Shown: positions 1 to 7,554 of the stretch, piece by piece
Layout: each line of letters opens with the position of its first letter
Position numbering within the stretch: position 1 is the stretch's first letter
Assembly: GCA_018067115.1 (NCBI GenBank)
Contig: JAGPVI010000066.1
Span: forward strand, 1-13,211
DNA length: 13,211 nt
Direction of reading: 5' to 3'
Source: Bizionia sp.
GTDB lineage: Bacteria; Bacteroidota; Bacteroidia; Flavobacteriales; Flavobacteriaceae
Made by a program: the position numbers and the translations under genes
The notes under the pieces: model-generated
Told to the model about the DNA's origin: nothing
The model's database searches: none
What the model saw: the letters and a program-made list of their open reading frames with translations, nothing else

Positions 1-439
1 ACTTGGTATTTCCTTCTTGTACAACCTCCTCATTTTTTTGAAGAGAAAAGTTAATATTTTCAAGATCTTCGAAGGCGCTTTTAGGCATCCATTTCCCAAT
101 TACGGCAGCACCATCAAATGCTTTGGCTTTTTCCCACGGCAACCCCTTGTCTTTTAATTTCTGCTGCAAATCGCGAGCCGTAAAATCTATCCCCAACCCT
201 ATGTCGTCGTAATATTTGTGGGCGAATTTTTTATCTATATATTTTCCTACTTTATTAATTTTTACTAGAATTTCGACTTCATAATGCACATCATCTGAAA
301 ATTCCGGAATAAAAAACGGTTGTTTTTTTAATAAAATAGCAGTATCCGGTTTTAAAAACACTACCGGCTCTGATGGTTTTTCATTTTTAAGCTCTGCAAT
401 GTGATCGGTATAATTTCTACCTATACAAATTAGTTTCAT
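1..439 (-). CDS. FAH-family hydrolase, acylpyruvase/oxaloacetate decarboxylase-like (C-terminal part missing)
   Basis: This is the first 146 codons of a fumarylacetoacetate hydrolase (FAH) superfamily protein; the rest lies beyond the left edge. It begins MKLICIGRNY, the usual start of the small cytosolic acylpyruvase (FAHD1-like) branch. Three acidic residues that should bind the catalytic Mg2+ or Mn2+ are visible: E54 and E56 in HYEVEI, and D85 in GIDFTARD. Their spacing (2 and 29 residues) matches FAHD1-type enzymes, and the KGLPWEKAKAFD segment also fits. Family members cleave acylpyruvates or decarboxylate oxaloacetate, but the substrate cannot be read from sequence. The ATG lies 39 bases after the exonuclease gene on the same strand, so the two are probably co-transcribed. 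Annotation tools often call such proteins 2-hydroxyhepta-2,4-diene-1,7-dioate isomerase; I consider that less likely. The family is secure and the exact reaction is not. Confidence 0.9.
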   Translation of the reverse strand, partial: MKLICIGRNYTDHIAELKNEKPSEPVVFLKPDTAILLKKQPFFIPEFSDDVHYEVEILVKINKVGKYIDKKFAHKYYDDIGLGIDFTARDLQQKLKDKGLPWEKAKAFDGAAVIGKWMPKSAFEDLENINFSLQKNEEVVQEGNTK

Positions 440-478
440 AATTATTAAGCCTTAAGAATACAATCGCTGGATTCTTAT

Positions 479-1252
479 TTAGATTTTAGTATTTAATGCA
501 CGTAATTTAATAGCTGTTAGCACTTTTTTGGTGTATAATGGGAAATCGGCATTTAACAACCAACCAAAGTAACCCGGCTCCTTGTCTAACACATCCAACA
601 CCAATTTACCTTTATGTTTTCCAAAAGAGAAACATTCTACTCCCTCTTTGTTAAACGTTATAAATCCAGCAAAATCAGCAAATTTTTTGTGAGCACTAAA
701 CTCAGCAAGAAATTTAGTGTCATTTTCAATGTCGTCGTAGCGCTCTATTTGCGCTTTTAAAACTTCGTAAGTTGCATTTGTATCTGCTTCTGCCGAATGC
801 GCATTTTCAAGGCTTTCGTTGCAATAAAATTGGTAAGCCGCACTTAATGTACGTTTTTCCATTTTATGAAAAATGGTTTGTACATCGATAGCTACTCTAT
901 TTTTCATATCAAAATCCATTTCAGCACGAAGCATTTCTTCGGCTAAAAGAGGGATATCGAATCGGTTAGAATTAAAACCCGCAAGATCGCAATCCTTAAT
1001 CATTGCGTTAATATCTTTAGACAACGCTTTAAACGTTGGCTCGTTGGCTACTTTCTCGTTAGTAATTCCGTGAATAGCAGTGGTTTCTGCAGGAATGGGC
1101 ATTTCTGGATTAACCAACCACGTTTTACTTTCTTTATTTCCGTTTGGAAATACTTTTAAGATTGAGATTTCTACGACGCGATCCTTAGAAATATTAACAC
1201 CTGTAGTTTCTAAATCGAAAAAACAAATGGGCTTTTTGAGATTTAATTCCAT
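479..1252 (-). CDS. DEDDh 3'-5' exonuclease (DnaQ/RNase T type) with C-terminal ExoX-like module
   Basis: A 257-residue exonuclease of the DnaQ-like DEDDh superfamily, which removes nucleotides from 3' ends of DNA or RNA using two metal ions. Exo I is FFDLETTG (D13, E15), Exo II is in GFNSNRFDIPLL, and Exo III is HSAEADTNAT, with the His and Asp of the DEDDh type. The last 60 or so residues (CFSFGKHKGK onward, then GYFGWLL) form a separate small module resembling the C-terminal segment found in ExoX-like exonucleases (DUF3820 type). The reading frame stays open back to 1312, but I place the start at the ATG at 1252: the Exo I strand starts right after it, and a TATATTTG promoter-like box lies at 1274-1281, inside the longer frame. 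It probably acts in DNA repair or RNA turnover; it is not the replicative proofreading subunit on present evidence. It heads a likely operon with the FAH-family gene. Confidence 0.88.
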   Translation of the reverse strand: MELNLKKPICFFDLETTGVNISKDRVVEISILKVFPNGNKESKTWLVNPEMPIPAETTAIHGITNEKVANEPTFKALSKDINAMIKDCDLAGFNSNRFDIPLLAEEMLRAEMDFDMKNRVAIDVQTIFHKMEKRTLSAAYQFYCNESLENAHSAEADTNATYEVLKAQIERYDDIENDTKFLAEFSAHKKFADFAGFITFNKEGVECFSFGKHKGKLVLDVLDKEPGYFGWLLNADFPLYTKKVLTAIKLRALNTKI

Positions 1253-1273
1253 GAAATTATAATATGATTTATG

Positions 1274-1281
1274 CAAATATA
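1274..1281 (-). promoter_or_regulatory. Bacteroidota-type -7 box upstream of the exonuclease
   Basis: On the minus strand this reads TATATTTG, an exact match to the TAnnTTTG -7 element of Bacteroidota housekeeping promoters. It lies 21 bases before the chosen exonuclease ATG. No clear TTG at the -33 position is visible, so the call rests on one element and its position. Confidence 0.45.
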
Positions 1282-1359
1282 ATTTTATTATGGTACTTTT
1301 ACTTGTAAGCATTTTATTTATATGAAAACTTTAAGCCTACACTCTAAAACTAATTGATA

Positions 1360-1926
1360 ATGAATATTCGAAAAGCCACAAAAAAAGATTCTGATGCCAT
1401 AGCCGCTTTATTATTACTAGCCATGGAAGATATCGCCTATAAACTAGTTACCGAAAACAACTATGATAAAGCAAAACGCTTTTTGAAATATTTTATTGAA
1501 AAAGAAAACAACCAATATTCTTACGAAAATTGCACTGTTGCCGAATCAGAGAACTCCATTATAGCAGCCGTAAACATTTACGATGGCGGACAATTAGAAA
1601 CATTGCGAGCTCCTGTTATTAAATACATTAAAACATTTTACAACTCTGAACTACACATAGAAAACGAAACACAAAATGGCGAGTTCTATATAGATTCTTT
1701 AGGTGTTTGCGAAACTAAGCAAGGCCTTGGAATTGGCTCCAAAATTATAAAACATTTAATACAAGAATATGTTGTAGAACGCAAAGAAACCTTAGGTTTG
1801 TTAGTTGATAAAACAAATCCTAATGCTAAAAAACTGTATTTAAAATTAGGTTTTAAAACCGTTGGAGAAAAAACACTTTTAACGCACCAATTAGATCATT
1901 TACAAATAAATCCCCAGGAATTATAA
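1360..1926 (+). CDS. GNAT-family N-acetyltransferase
   Basis: A 188-residue protein of the GCN5-related acetyltransferase superfamily, which moves an acetyl group from acetyl-CoA to an amine. The N-terminus (NIRKATKKDSDAIAALL) is the typical beta1-alpha1 opening. The acetyl-CoA pyrophosphate loop is Q121-G-L-G-I-G126, following the beta4 strand FYIDSLGV, and the C-terminal NPNAKKLYLKLGFKTVG is the motif B region. Between them is a longer, poorly conserved segment (about residues 30-105) that would form the substrate site, so the acceptor is unknown. I use the ATG at 1360; a TTG two codons upstream is in frame but gives nothing extra. It is divergent from the exonuclease across 107 bases, and its stop is 40 bases before the thioesterase, so those two genes probably share a transcript. 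Confidence 0.88.
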   Translation: MNIRKATKKDSDAIAALLLLAMEDIAYKLVTENNYDKAKRFLKYFIEKENNQYSYENCTVAESENSIIAAVNIYDGGQLETLRAPVIKYIKTFYNSELHIENETQNGEFYIDSLGVCETKQGLGIGSKIIKHLIQEYVVERKETLGLLVDKTNPNAKKLYLKLGFKTVGEKTLLTHQLDHLQINPQEL

Positions 1927-1966
1927 TTCCTATAAACACAAAAAATAAGCCAATTAAAATATTTTT

Positions 1967-2350
1967 ATGACTACAGAAGAACGTATTAAACACTCCGAAA
2001 CCACTATTTTTAAAGCTGTTTTTCCGAACACTACAAATCATTACGATACGCTATTTGGAGGCACAGCAATGCAGCTTATGGACGAGACTGCTTTTATCGC
2101 GGCGACCCGATTTAGCCGTCAGCAAATGGTGACCGTTAGTAGTGATAAAATCGATTTTAAAAAGCCAATTCCCGCAGGAACAATTATTGAACTTAAAGGG
2201 AAAGTTGCGTATTTAGGTACAACAAGCTTAAAAGTAAGAGTTGATATTTATGTTGAAGAGATGTACTCTGACTCTAGAGAAAAAGCCGTTTCTGGAGAGT
2301 TTACTTTTGTAGCTATAGATAAAGATAAAAAGCCCGTTAAAATTATTTAA
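1967..2350 (+). CDS. Acyl-CoA thioesterase, hotdog fold (YciA/ACOT type)
   Basis: A 127-residue single-hotdog-domain protein. The signature is PNTTNHYDTLFGG followed by MQLMDETA: N24 and D39 occupy the places of the Asn/Asp pair used for catalysis in YciA- and ACOT7-type acyl-CoA thioesterases. The central strand (VTVSSDKIDFKKPI) and the LKGKVAYLGTTSLKVRVDIYVE sheet are also typical. Such enzymes hydrolyse acyl-CoAs to free fatty acid and CoA in the cytosol and usually work as hexamers; chain-length preference cannot be told here. The protein is short because there is no C-terminal extension. It sits 40 bases after the GNAT gene and is followed within 30 bases by a strong terminator, so it is likely the last gene of a two-gene unit. 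Confidence 0.9.
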   Translation: MTTEERIKHSETTIFKAVFPNTTNHYDTLFGGTAMQLMDETAFIAATRFSRQQMVTVSSDKIDFKKPIPAGTIIELKGKVAYLGTTSLKVRVDIYVEEMYSDSREKAVSGEFTFVAIDKDKKPVKII

Positions 2351-2376
2351 GTACAGAATACATAACCGTATTAAAC

Positions 2377-2410
2377 AAAAAAAAGCACAGTTTAAAACTG
2401 TGCTTTTTTA
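2377..2410. terminator. Bidirectional intrinsic terminator between thioesterase and E2 genes
   Basis: A perfect inverted repeat: AGCACAGTTT at 2384-2393 pairs with AAACTGTGCT at 2395-2404. It is preceded by a run of eight A (2377-2384) and followed by six T (2404-2409). It ends 31 bases before the E2 stop codon, so it can serve both convergent genes. Confidence 0.88.
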
Positions 2411-2441
2411 TGCTTATTACTTATTATAATATTTTAAAATA

Positions 2442-3740
2442 TTACATTTCTCTTTTAGAGTCCCAAGCCTCTAAGTAATCTTTTACTGCTTTAACAAATT
2501 GTCCACCAAGCGCACCATTTACAACTCTATGGTCGTAAGAATGCGATAAGAACATTTTGTAACGAATTCCAATAAAATCACCATCTGGAGTTTCTATAAC
2601 TGCAGGCACTTTACGTATAGCACCTAAAGCTAAAATCCCTACTTGTGGTTGGTTAATAATTGGAGTTCCCATAATACTACCAAAAGTACCCACATTGGTA
2701 ACTGTATAAGTCCCACCTTGAATATCGTCTGGTTTTAATTTATTCTCTCTCGCTCTTCTAGCTAAATCATTAACTTGTTTCGTCATACCAACTAAGTTAA
2801 GCTGATCTGCATTTTTAATTACCGGAACAATTAAATCGCCACTAGGCAAGGCTGCAGCCATACCTAAGTTTATATTTTTCTTCTTGATAATTTGATCACC
2901 TTGAAGAGAGATATTCATCATTGGGAAATCGCGCAATGCTTTTGCAATCGCTTCCATAAAGATTGGAGTAAACGTTAAGTTCTCTCCTTCGCGTTTCATA
3001 AAATTATCTTTAACTTTCTTTCTCCAATTCCAGATTGTAGTCACATCTGCTTCAATAAAACTTTGAACGTGTGCACTTTTCTGAACCGACTCTACCATAT
3101 GATGAGCAACTAATTTACCCATTCTAGTCATTTCAATAATTTCATCTTCACCACTTACAACCACAGGAGCTGCTTGCTTAGCTGGCGCTTGTTTTGGTGC
3201 AGAGGCTGCTGGAGCAGCTGCTTGAACTGGTTTAGAATCTTTGTTTTCTAAATACGAAATCATATCATTTTTAGTAACACGCCCCTCTTTTCCTGTTCCA
3301 GTAATTGCATCTAATTCAGATTGCGAAATACCTTCTTGCTTTGCCATATTTTTAACTAACGGTGAATAAAAACGATCTTCGTTAGACGCTATTGGCGCTG
3401 CTGTTTCTTGTGCAGAAGTCACTGTTTGCTCTACTTCTTTAGCTTGAGCAGGAGCTTCTGTATTATTATTAGGCGTTACAGTAGTTGCACTACCTTCTCC
3501 TTTTGTTTCTATAATTGCTATGGTTTGTCCTACTTGAACAACATCGTCAACATTAAATAGTTTTTCAACTAAAACACCGTCCACCTCACTTGGTACTTCG
3601 CTGTCGACTTTATCGGTAGCGATTTCTAAAACAGCTTCGTCTGCTTCAATAGTATCACCAACTTCTTTAAGCCAAGAGGTTATTGTTGCTTCCGCAACGC
3701 TTTCTCCCATTTTCGGTAACTTAAGTTCAAATCTTGCCAT
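2442..3740 (-). CDS. Dihydrolipoamide acyltransferase, E2 component of a 2-oxo acid dehydrogenase (branched-chain type likely)
   Basis: A 432-residue E2 core enzyme that transfers acyl groups from its lipoyl arm to CoA in a large cytosolic complex with E1 and E3. One N-terminal lipoyl domain (residues 3-79) carries the lipoyl lysine K44 in the motif EIATDKVD. A charged and Ala/Pro linker leads to the peripheral subunit-binding domain (about 124-164, FYSPLVKNMAKQEGI). A second Ala/Pro-rich linker (165-200) precedes the catalytic domain (about 205-428). The catalytic His is H404 in YDHRVVNG. The usual motif is HxxxDG; here the Asp is Asn (N408). One lipoyl domain and the length point to a branched-chain (BkdB-like) or 2-oxoglutarate E2 rather than the pyruvate enzyme, but no E1 or E3 gene is nearby to decide. 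It has its own promoter-like box and appears monocistronic. Confidence 0.93.
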   Translation of the reverse strand: MARFELKLPKMGESVAEATITSWLKEVGDTIEADEAVLEIATDKVDSEVPSEVDGVLVEKLFNVDDVVQVGQTIAIIETKGEGSATTVTPNNNTEAPAQAKEVEQTVTSAQETAAPIASNEDRFYSPLVKNMAKQEGISQSELDAITGTGKEGRVTKNDMISYLENKDSKPVQAAAPAASAPKQAPAKQAAPVVVSGEDEIIEMTRMGKLVAHHMVESVQKSAHVQSFIEADVTTIWNWRKKVKDNFMKREGENLTFTPIFMEAIAKALRDFPMMNISLQGDQIIKKKNINLGMAAALPSGDLIVPVIKNADQLNLVGMTKQVNDLARRARENKLKPDDIQGGTYTVTNVGTFGSIMGTPIINQPQVGILALGAIRKVPAVIETPDGDFIGIRYKMFLSHSYDHRVVNGALGGQFVKAVKDYLEAWDSKREM

Positions 3741-3777
3741 ATTAATAATTTATAGGTCTATTTTCTTTTTTAGAGTG

Positions 3778-3785
3778 CAAAATTA
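3778..3785 (-). promoter_or_regulatory. -7 box upstream of the E2 gene
   Basis: The minus strand reads TAATTTTG, an exact fit to TAnnTTTG, 37 bases before the E2 ATG in the 106-base gap after the glycosyltransferase gene. No convincing -33 TTG is present. It suggests that the E2 gene is transcribed independently of recR and the glycosyltransferase. Confidence 0.45.
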
Positions 3786-3846
3786 ATAAAAAATAGTCGA
3801 TTTCTTTCACTATTCAATATAATTCTACTGTTATAGTTTTGTTATT

Positions 3847-4950
3847 TTAATACTTAAAAGGAATAACTTCACCTCTTGATTTAGAAGAATTACTTCCGAG
3901 GATAAAATTAGAGTTTTTAGGTAGAATTTTAAAAGTAAAGTTTTTATTTTTTTTAGATTCTAACATTATGTCGATTATCTCTTTAAAACTCATAGAATTA
4001 GCATCGAAAATAATTTCAGATCCAGGGAGAGCTTCTGCTATTTGACCAATCGTATTTACCTGAAATTGAAACTGATTATTATAATGTATAGAACCATTAG
4101 GAGCATAGATATAAAAAACATTCTTTTTTAATGCTACTGAAGGGTTTTCGGTTTTAATTATACTTGCCATCTGAATACCCAGCCAAACGATGCCATTAAA
4201 AAGCGGATTACTCTTAAAATGTTTTTTATAAAAAATTTGCATCGCGCCATAAAAACGCTTGGCGTACTCTTTATCTTTTAACGTGCTTTCTCCTTTATAA
4301 TGTATTACTGTTGTTTTTCCATAATAATAATTAGTATACCCGGCTTTTAAAACTTTATACGACAAATCAATATCCTCACCATACATAAAATAATCTTCAT
4401 CAAATCCGTTTACTTCCTTATAAACAGCGTGTTTCATTATCATAAATGCTCCAACAAAAACGGGAGCTTCACCAACAGAATTTTCTGCTAAAGAATGCAC
4501 ATAATAGTGGGTATCTTTACCTAGCATTTTATTAATCGCTACTCTGGGTGTTGGAATATGTCGTTTACTTTCTGGAAGAAACTGCCCTTTACCATCCACT
4601 AATTTACATCCAATTATTCCTAAATCGCTTTTACTTTCTGCAAATTCTAAAATAGAGCTAAACGTCGTTTCCCCTACAACCGTGTCTGGATTTAAAACAC
4701 AAACGTACTCCCCTTTTGCTATTTGAAACCCTAAATTATTCCCTTTTGAAAAACCGGAATTCTTCTTATTTTCAATGAGCGTAATATTAGGGAATTTATC
4801 TCTCACCATCGCGCAACTGTCATCGTGAGAATTATTATCGACCACAATAATTTCTGCATCGATTAGTGCAATAGCAGCTTCCACACTTTGAAGACACAAT
4901 TCTAAAAAGTAACGCACATTATAATTCAATATGATAACAGACAGCTTCAA
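3847..4950 (-). CDS. Family 2 glycosyltransferase (rhamnosyltransferase-like) with C-terminal Rossmann-like extension, TTG start
   Basis: A 367-residue GT-A glycosyltransferase of family GT2, the type that adds sugars to lipid-linked or surface polysaccharide precursors. It opens KLSVIILNYN, with the nucleotide-binding D38 in IIVVDNNS, the DxD-equivalent N87-P-D89, the NSGFSKGNN loop, and the acceptor/catalytic segment FMYGEDIDLSYKVLKAGY. These features resemble WbbL-like rhamnosyltransferases, but donor and acceptor are unknown. From about residue 265 comes an extra region with an alternating strand/helix pattern (VFYIYAP, ALPGSEIIFDA, FKILPKNSNFILGSNS) like a CoA- or NAD-type Rossmann subdomain. 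No transmembrane segment is evident. The start must be the TTG at 4950: the first GT2 strand begins at once, no ATG lies in frame upstream close by, and the next Met is residue 48. The gene follows recR by 22 bases and is probably co-transcribed and translationally coupled. Confidence 0.9.
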   Translation of the reverse strand: MKLSVIILNYNVRYFLELCLQSVEAAIALIDAEIIVVDNNSHDDSCAMVRDKFPNITLIENKKNSGFSKGNNLGFQIAKGEYVCVLNPDTVVGETTFSSILEFAESKSDLGIIGCKLVDGKGQFLPESKRHIPTPRVAINKMLGKDTHYYVHSLAENSVGEAPVFVGAFMIMKHAVYKEVNGFDEDYFMYGEDIDLSYKVLKAGYTNYYYGKTTVIHYKGESTLKDKEYAKRFYGAMQIFYKKHFKSNPLFNGIVWLGIQMASIIKTENPSVALKKNVFYIYAPNGSIHYNNQFQFQVNTIGQIAEALPGSEIIFDANSMSFKEIIDIMLESKKNKNFTFKILPKNSNFILGSNSSKSRGEVIPFKY

Positions 4951-4972
4951 ATATAGAGTGTTGTTTTGAGGA

Positions 4973-5590
4973 TTATTGTTTTAAAGAAGCCTCGAAAGGA
5001 ATACGGTTTAAAATGCTTCGCCCTAAAGTAATTTCGTCGGCATATTCTAACTCATCACCTACCGAAATCCCTCTAGCTATGGTAGAGGTTTTCACCTCTA
5101 AACCTTGAATTTGTTTAAATATATAAAAGTTTGTGGTATCGCCTTCCATTGTAGAACTTAATGCAAAAATGAGTTCTTTTACTTGTCCTGTTTTTACTTT
5201 TTCTACTAAACTTGGAATATTTAAATCGTGGGGACCAACACCGTCTATTGGCGATATTTTTCCGCCTAGCACGTGGTAAATCCCTTTATGAGAGGCGGTA
5301 TTTTCTATAGCCATTACATCTCGAATATCTTCTACAACGCAAATAATTTCCTTATCGCGAAGCACACTCGAACAAATCTCACAAATCTCTACATCACTTA
5401 AATTATGGCACGATTTACAAAATTTCAAATCGTTTCGCATAGCGCTTAAAGCAGTTGTTAGTGCTTGCGTTTGCTCTTTTGGCTGGCGTAATAAATGCAA
5501 CACCAAACGCAAAGCAGTACGCTTACCAATACCTGGTAATTGCGATACTTCGCCCACTGCTTTTTCTAAAAGTTTAGATGAAAATTCCAT
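4973..5590 (-). CDS. recR: Recombination mediator protein RecR
   Basis: A 205-residue RecR, which with RecO (and RecF) loads RecA onto SSB-coated single-stranded DNA during gap repair. In order it shows the helix-hairpin-helix (QLPGIGKRTALRL, about residues 17-29), a four-cysteine zinc motif (C58, C61, C70, C73) and a Toprim domain starting at about residue 81 (IICVVEDIRDVMAIE), ending in the typical SVGDELEYADEITLGRSI region. Length is normal (about 200). The frame is open back to 5635, but MEFSSKLLEKA at 5590 aligns with known RecR starts, while the extra 15 residues do not look conserved. A near-match to the -7 box (TAATTTCG) lies just before this ATG. The gene is divergent from the symporter across 123 bases and is followed by the glycosyltransferase. 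Confidence 0.96.
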   Translation of the reverse strand: MEFSSKLLEKAVGEVSQLPGIGKRTALRLVLHLLRQPKEQTQALTTALSAMRNDLKFCKSCHNLSDVEICEICSSVLRDKEIICVVEDIRDVMAIENTASHKGIYHVLGGKISPIDGVGPHDLNIPSLVEKVKTGQVKELIFALSSTMEGDTTNFYIFKQIQGLEVKTSTIARGISVGDELEYADEITLGRSILNRIPFEASLKQ

Positions 5591-5681
5591 AGTTGCGAAA
5601 TTACTACTTTTTAAACTTTTGCCACACAATAGCACTCTATATTTTAATTGGTTTTATAAAGCGGTGCAACCAACTTATTTG

Positions 5682-5689
5682 TATTTTTG
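5682..5689 (+). promoter_or_regulatory. -7 box upstream of the symporter
   Basis: TATTTTTG is an exact TAnnTTTG match 24 bases before the symporter ATG, in the divergent gap with recR. A -33 TTG at good spacing is not evident. Confidence 0.45.
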
Positions 5690-5713
5690 AAACACCAAAA
5701 TTTATCTTAAATA

Positions 5714-7174
5714 ATGTCTGCAACTCAAATCATACTTTTAATCGCTGCCTATTTTGGCGTTTTAATATTAATATCTTACCTCACCGGAAAAGAAGATTCT
5801 AACGCTGCTTTCTTTAAAGCCAATAAATCGGCACCTTGGTATTTGGTGGCCTTTGGAATGATTGGAGCCTCACTTTCTGGTGTCACCTTTATTTCGGTTC
5901 CAGGTGCTGTAGAAACCAAACAGTTTGGCTATTTTCAAGTGGTTTTGGGTTACTTTTTTGGTTATATAGTCATTGCTTATGTCTTGCTCCCGCTCTACTA
6001 TAAAATGAATTTAATCTCCATTTACACGTATTTAAAAGAGCGCTTTGGAGTTACGAGTTATAAAACAGGATCGGTAGCTTTTTTAATTTCACGTACTATT
6101 GGTGCAGCATTTAGACTGTTTTTAGTGGCTAAGGTATTGCAGTTGCTTATATTTAATCAGTTTGGGATTCCGTTTCCAATTACGGTAATTTTTACGGTAG
6201 CCTTAATCTGGCTGTACACGTTTAAAGGAGGTATTAAAACCATCATTTTTACCGATACGCTTCAGACGCTATTTATGCTTATTTCGGTAGTCGTTACCAT
6301 TTCATTTTTAGCCTCAGCTTTAGATTTAAATAGTATTTCTGCTATTGTATCGAATGTAAAAGAGAGTGAAATGAGTAAAATTTTCTTTACAGACGATGTT
6401 AATAATGCGCAATTTTTTATAAAAAGCTTTCTTGCCGGTATGTTTATTACTATTACAATGACGGGGTTAGATCAAGATATGATGCAAAAAAACTTAACCT
6501 GTAGAAACTTAAAAGATGCGCAAAAAAATATGATTGTTTTTAGTGTTGTACTTATTTTTGTAAATATTTTGTTTTTAGCCTTGGGTTTAATGCTTACTCA
6601 ATATGCGCAACAAAATGGTATTACGGCCACTAAAGATGATTTATTTCCAACCATTGCTATGCTCCCAGAAATTGGAATAGTAACCTCTGCCTTCTTTTTA
6701 TTAGGGTTGATTGCTGCTGCGTATTCTAGTGCCGATTCGGCTTTAACCTCACTTACTACTTCTTTTTGTATTGATATTATTGATTTAGAGAGGAAACCCG
6801 ACAACCAACAAAAAAAGATTAGAAAACAAGTGCACATTGCTGTGAGTATTGTGCTCGTTATCGTCATCATTTTATTCGATACTATTTTTAAAGACGTCTC
6901 TGTAATCTGGGAACTCTTTAAAGCAGCCGGTTATACTTACGGCCCGTTATTAGGATTATTTGCTTTCGGTATTTACACTAAAAAACAAATTAAAGACCAA
7001 TATGTGTGGATTATAGCCATTGTAGCTCCAATTGTATCCTATATATTAAATATGTACTCTATGGAATTGTTTAACGGCTACCAAATTGGTTTTGAAATTT
7101 TAATTGTAAACGGCCTATTTATGGCATTAGGATTATTGCTAATTTCCAAAAAGAAAGATGCCGTAACCATTTAG
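5714..7174 (+). CDS. Sodium:solute symporter (SSS/SLC5 family)
   Basis: A 486-residue inner-membrane protein of the solute:sodium symporter family, with about 13 hydrophobic segments spread along its length and no signal peptide apart from the first helix. Family marks include GMIGASLSGVTFISVPGAV in the first broken helix, RTIGAAFRLFLVAKVLQ, and TFKGGIKTIIFTDTLQ. The helix with IAAAYSSADSALTSL has A335, S338 and S339 at the spacing of the sodium-binding residues A361, S364 and S365 of vSGLT, so Na+ coupling is likely. The substrate cannot be deduced; relatives carry sugars, amino acids, sialic acid, proline or urea. It is monocistronic by layout: divergent from recR and convergent with the CoA-binding-fold gene only 17 bases away, with no hairpin terminator visible in that gap. 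Confidence 0.92.
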   Translation: MSATQIILLIAAYFGVLILISYLTGKEDSNAAFFKANKSAPWYLVAFGMIGASLSGVTFISVPGAVETKQFGYFQVVLGYFFGYIVIAYVLLPLYYKMNLISIYTYLKERFGVTSYKTGSVAFLISRTIGAAFRLFLVAKVLQLLIFNQFGIPFPITVIFTVALIWLYTFKGGIKTIIFTDTLQTLFMLISVVVTISFLASALDLNSISAIVSNVKESEMSKIFFTDDVNNAQFFIKSFLAGMFITITMTGLDQDMMQKNLTCRNLKDAQKNMIVFSVVLIFVNILFLALGLMLTQYAQQNGITATKDDLFPTIAMLPEIGIVTSAFFLLGLIAAAYSSADSALTSLTTSFCIDIIDLERKPDNQQKKIRKQVHIAVSIVLVIVIILFDTIFKDVSVIWELFKAAGYTYGPLLGLFAFGIYTKKQIKDQYVWIIAIVAPIVSYILNMYSMELFNGYQIGFEILIVNGLFMALGLLLISKKKDAVTI

Positions 7175-7191
7175 TAATGCCTCTTAAATTA

Positions 7192-7554
7192 TTAATACTG
7201 ATTGGTAGAAAGTAAGACTAGAGTACACGCAATTTCAACGTCTATACCCTTACTTTTTAAAAGCGTATAAAATCCCGGATTCTCTGTTCCCGGATTAAAA
7301 ATAACGCGTTTAGGGTTTAAACTAATAATATAATCGTAATACTCCTTTTGGCGTTCTGGGTTTAGGTACAACGTTACAGTATCTATGTTTGTATAGGCTT
7401 TTAAATCGGTATCTATAGTAACGCCATTAATGTCTCCTTCTCGTAAACCAAAAGCCACGGTCTCGTGATTATAATTGGTTAGTTTCTGAATGGCCATATT
7501 TGAATACCTAACCGCTTTTAAAGAAGCGCCGACTACTAGTGTTTTCTTACTCAT
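7192..7554 (-). CDS. CoA-binding-fold protein (CoA_binding_2/YccU-like)
   Basis: A 120-residue protein that is a single Rossmann-type CoA-binding domain, the fold found alone in YccU-like proteins and as the N-terminal part of succinyl-CoA synthetase alpha. The nucleotide loop KKTLVVGASLKAVRYSN is at the N-terminus. DTVTLYLNPERQKEYYDYI and the strand PKRVIFNPGTEN with the final CTLVLLS follow the order of the family. No catalytic residues are known for these stand-alone domains, so the function is open. They are usually small soluble cytosolic proteins. The ATG at 7554 fits the start of the first strand. Convergence with the symporter leaves only 17 bases between the stops, so read-through antisense overlap is possible. 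I saw no convincing promoter box upstream. Confidence 0.85.
   Translation of the reverse strand: MSKKTLVVGASLKAVRYSNMAIQKLTNYNHETVAFGLREGDINGVTIDTDLKAYTNIDTVTLYLNPERQKEYYDYIISLNPKRVIFNPGTENPGFYTLLKSKGIDVEIACTLVLLSTNQY

Noticed and set aside
873..1073. Plus-strand ORF opposite the exonuclease
   Set aside because: Antisense shadow of a well-supported gene, with no domain or promoter.
1253..1312. 20-residue N-terminal extension of the exonuclease
   Set aside because: It contains an exact TAnnTTTG promoter box and is not part of the DEDDh fold.
5591..5635. 15-residue N-terminal extension of RecR
   Set aside because: RecR proteins begin at the MEFSSKLLEKA-like segment; the extension also covers the likely promoter.
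7175..7191. Possible terminator between the convergent symporter and CoA-binding-fold genes
   Set aside because: Only 17 bases and no inverted repeat; ends there must be set another way or overlap.
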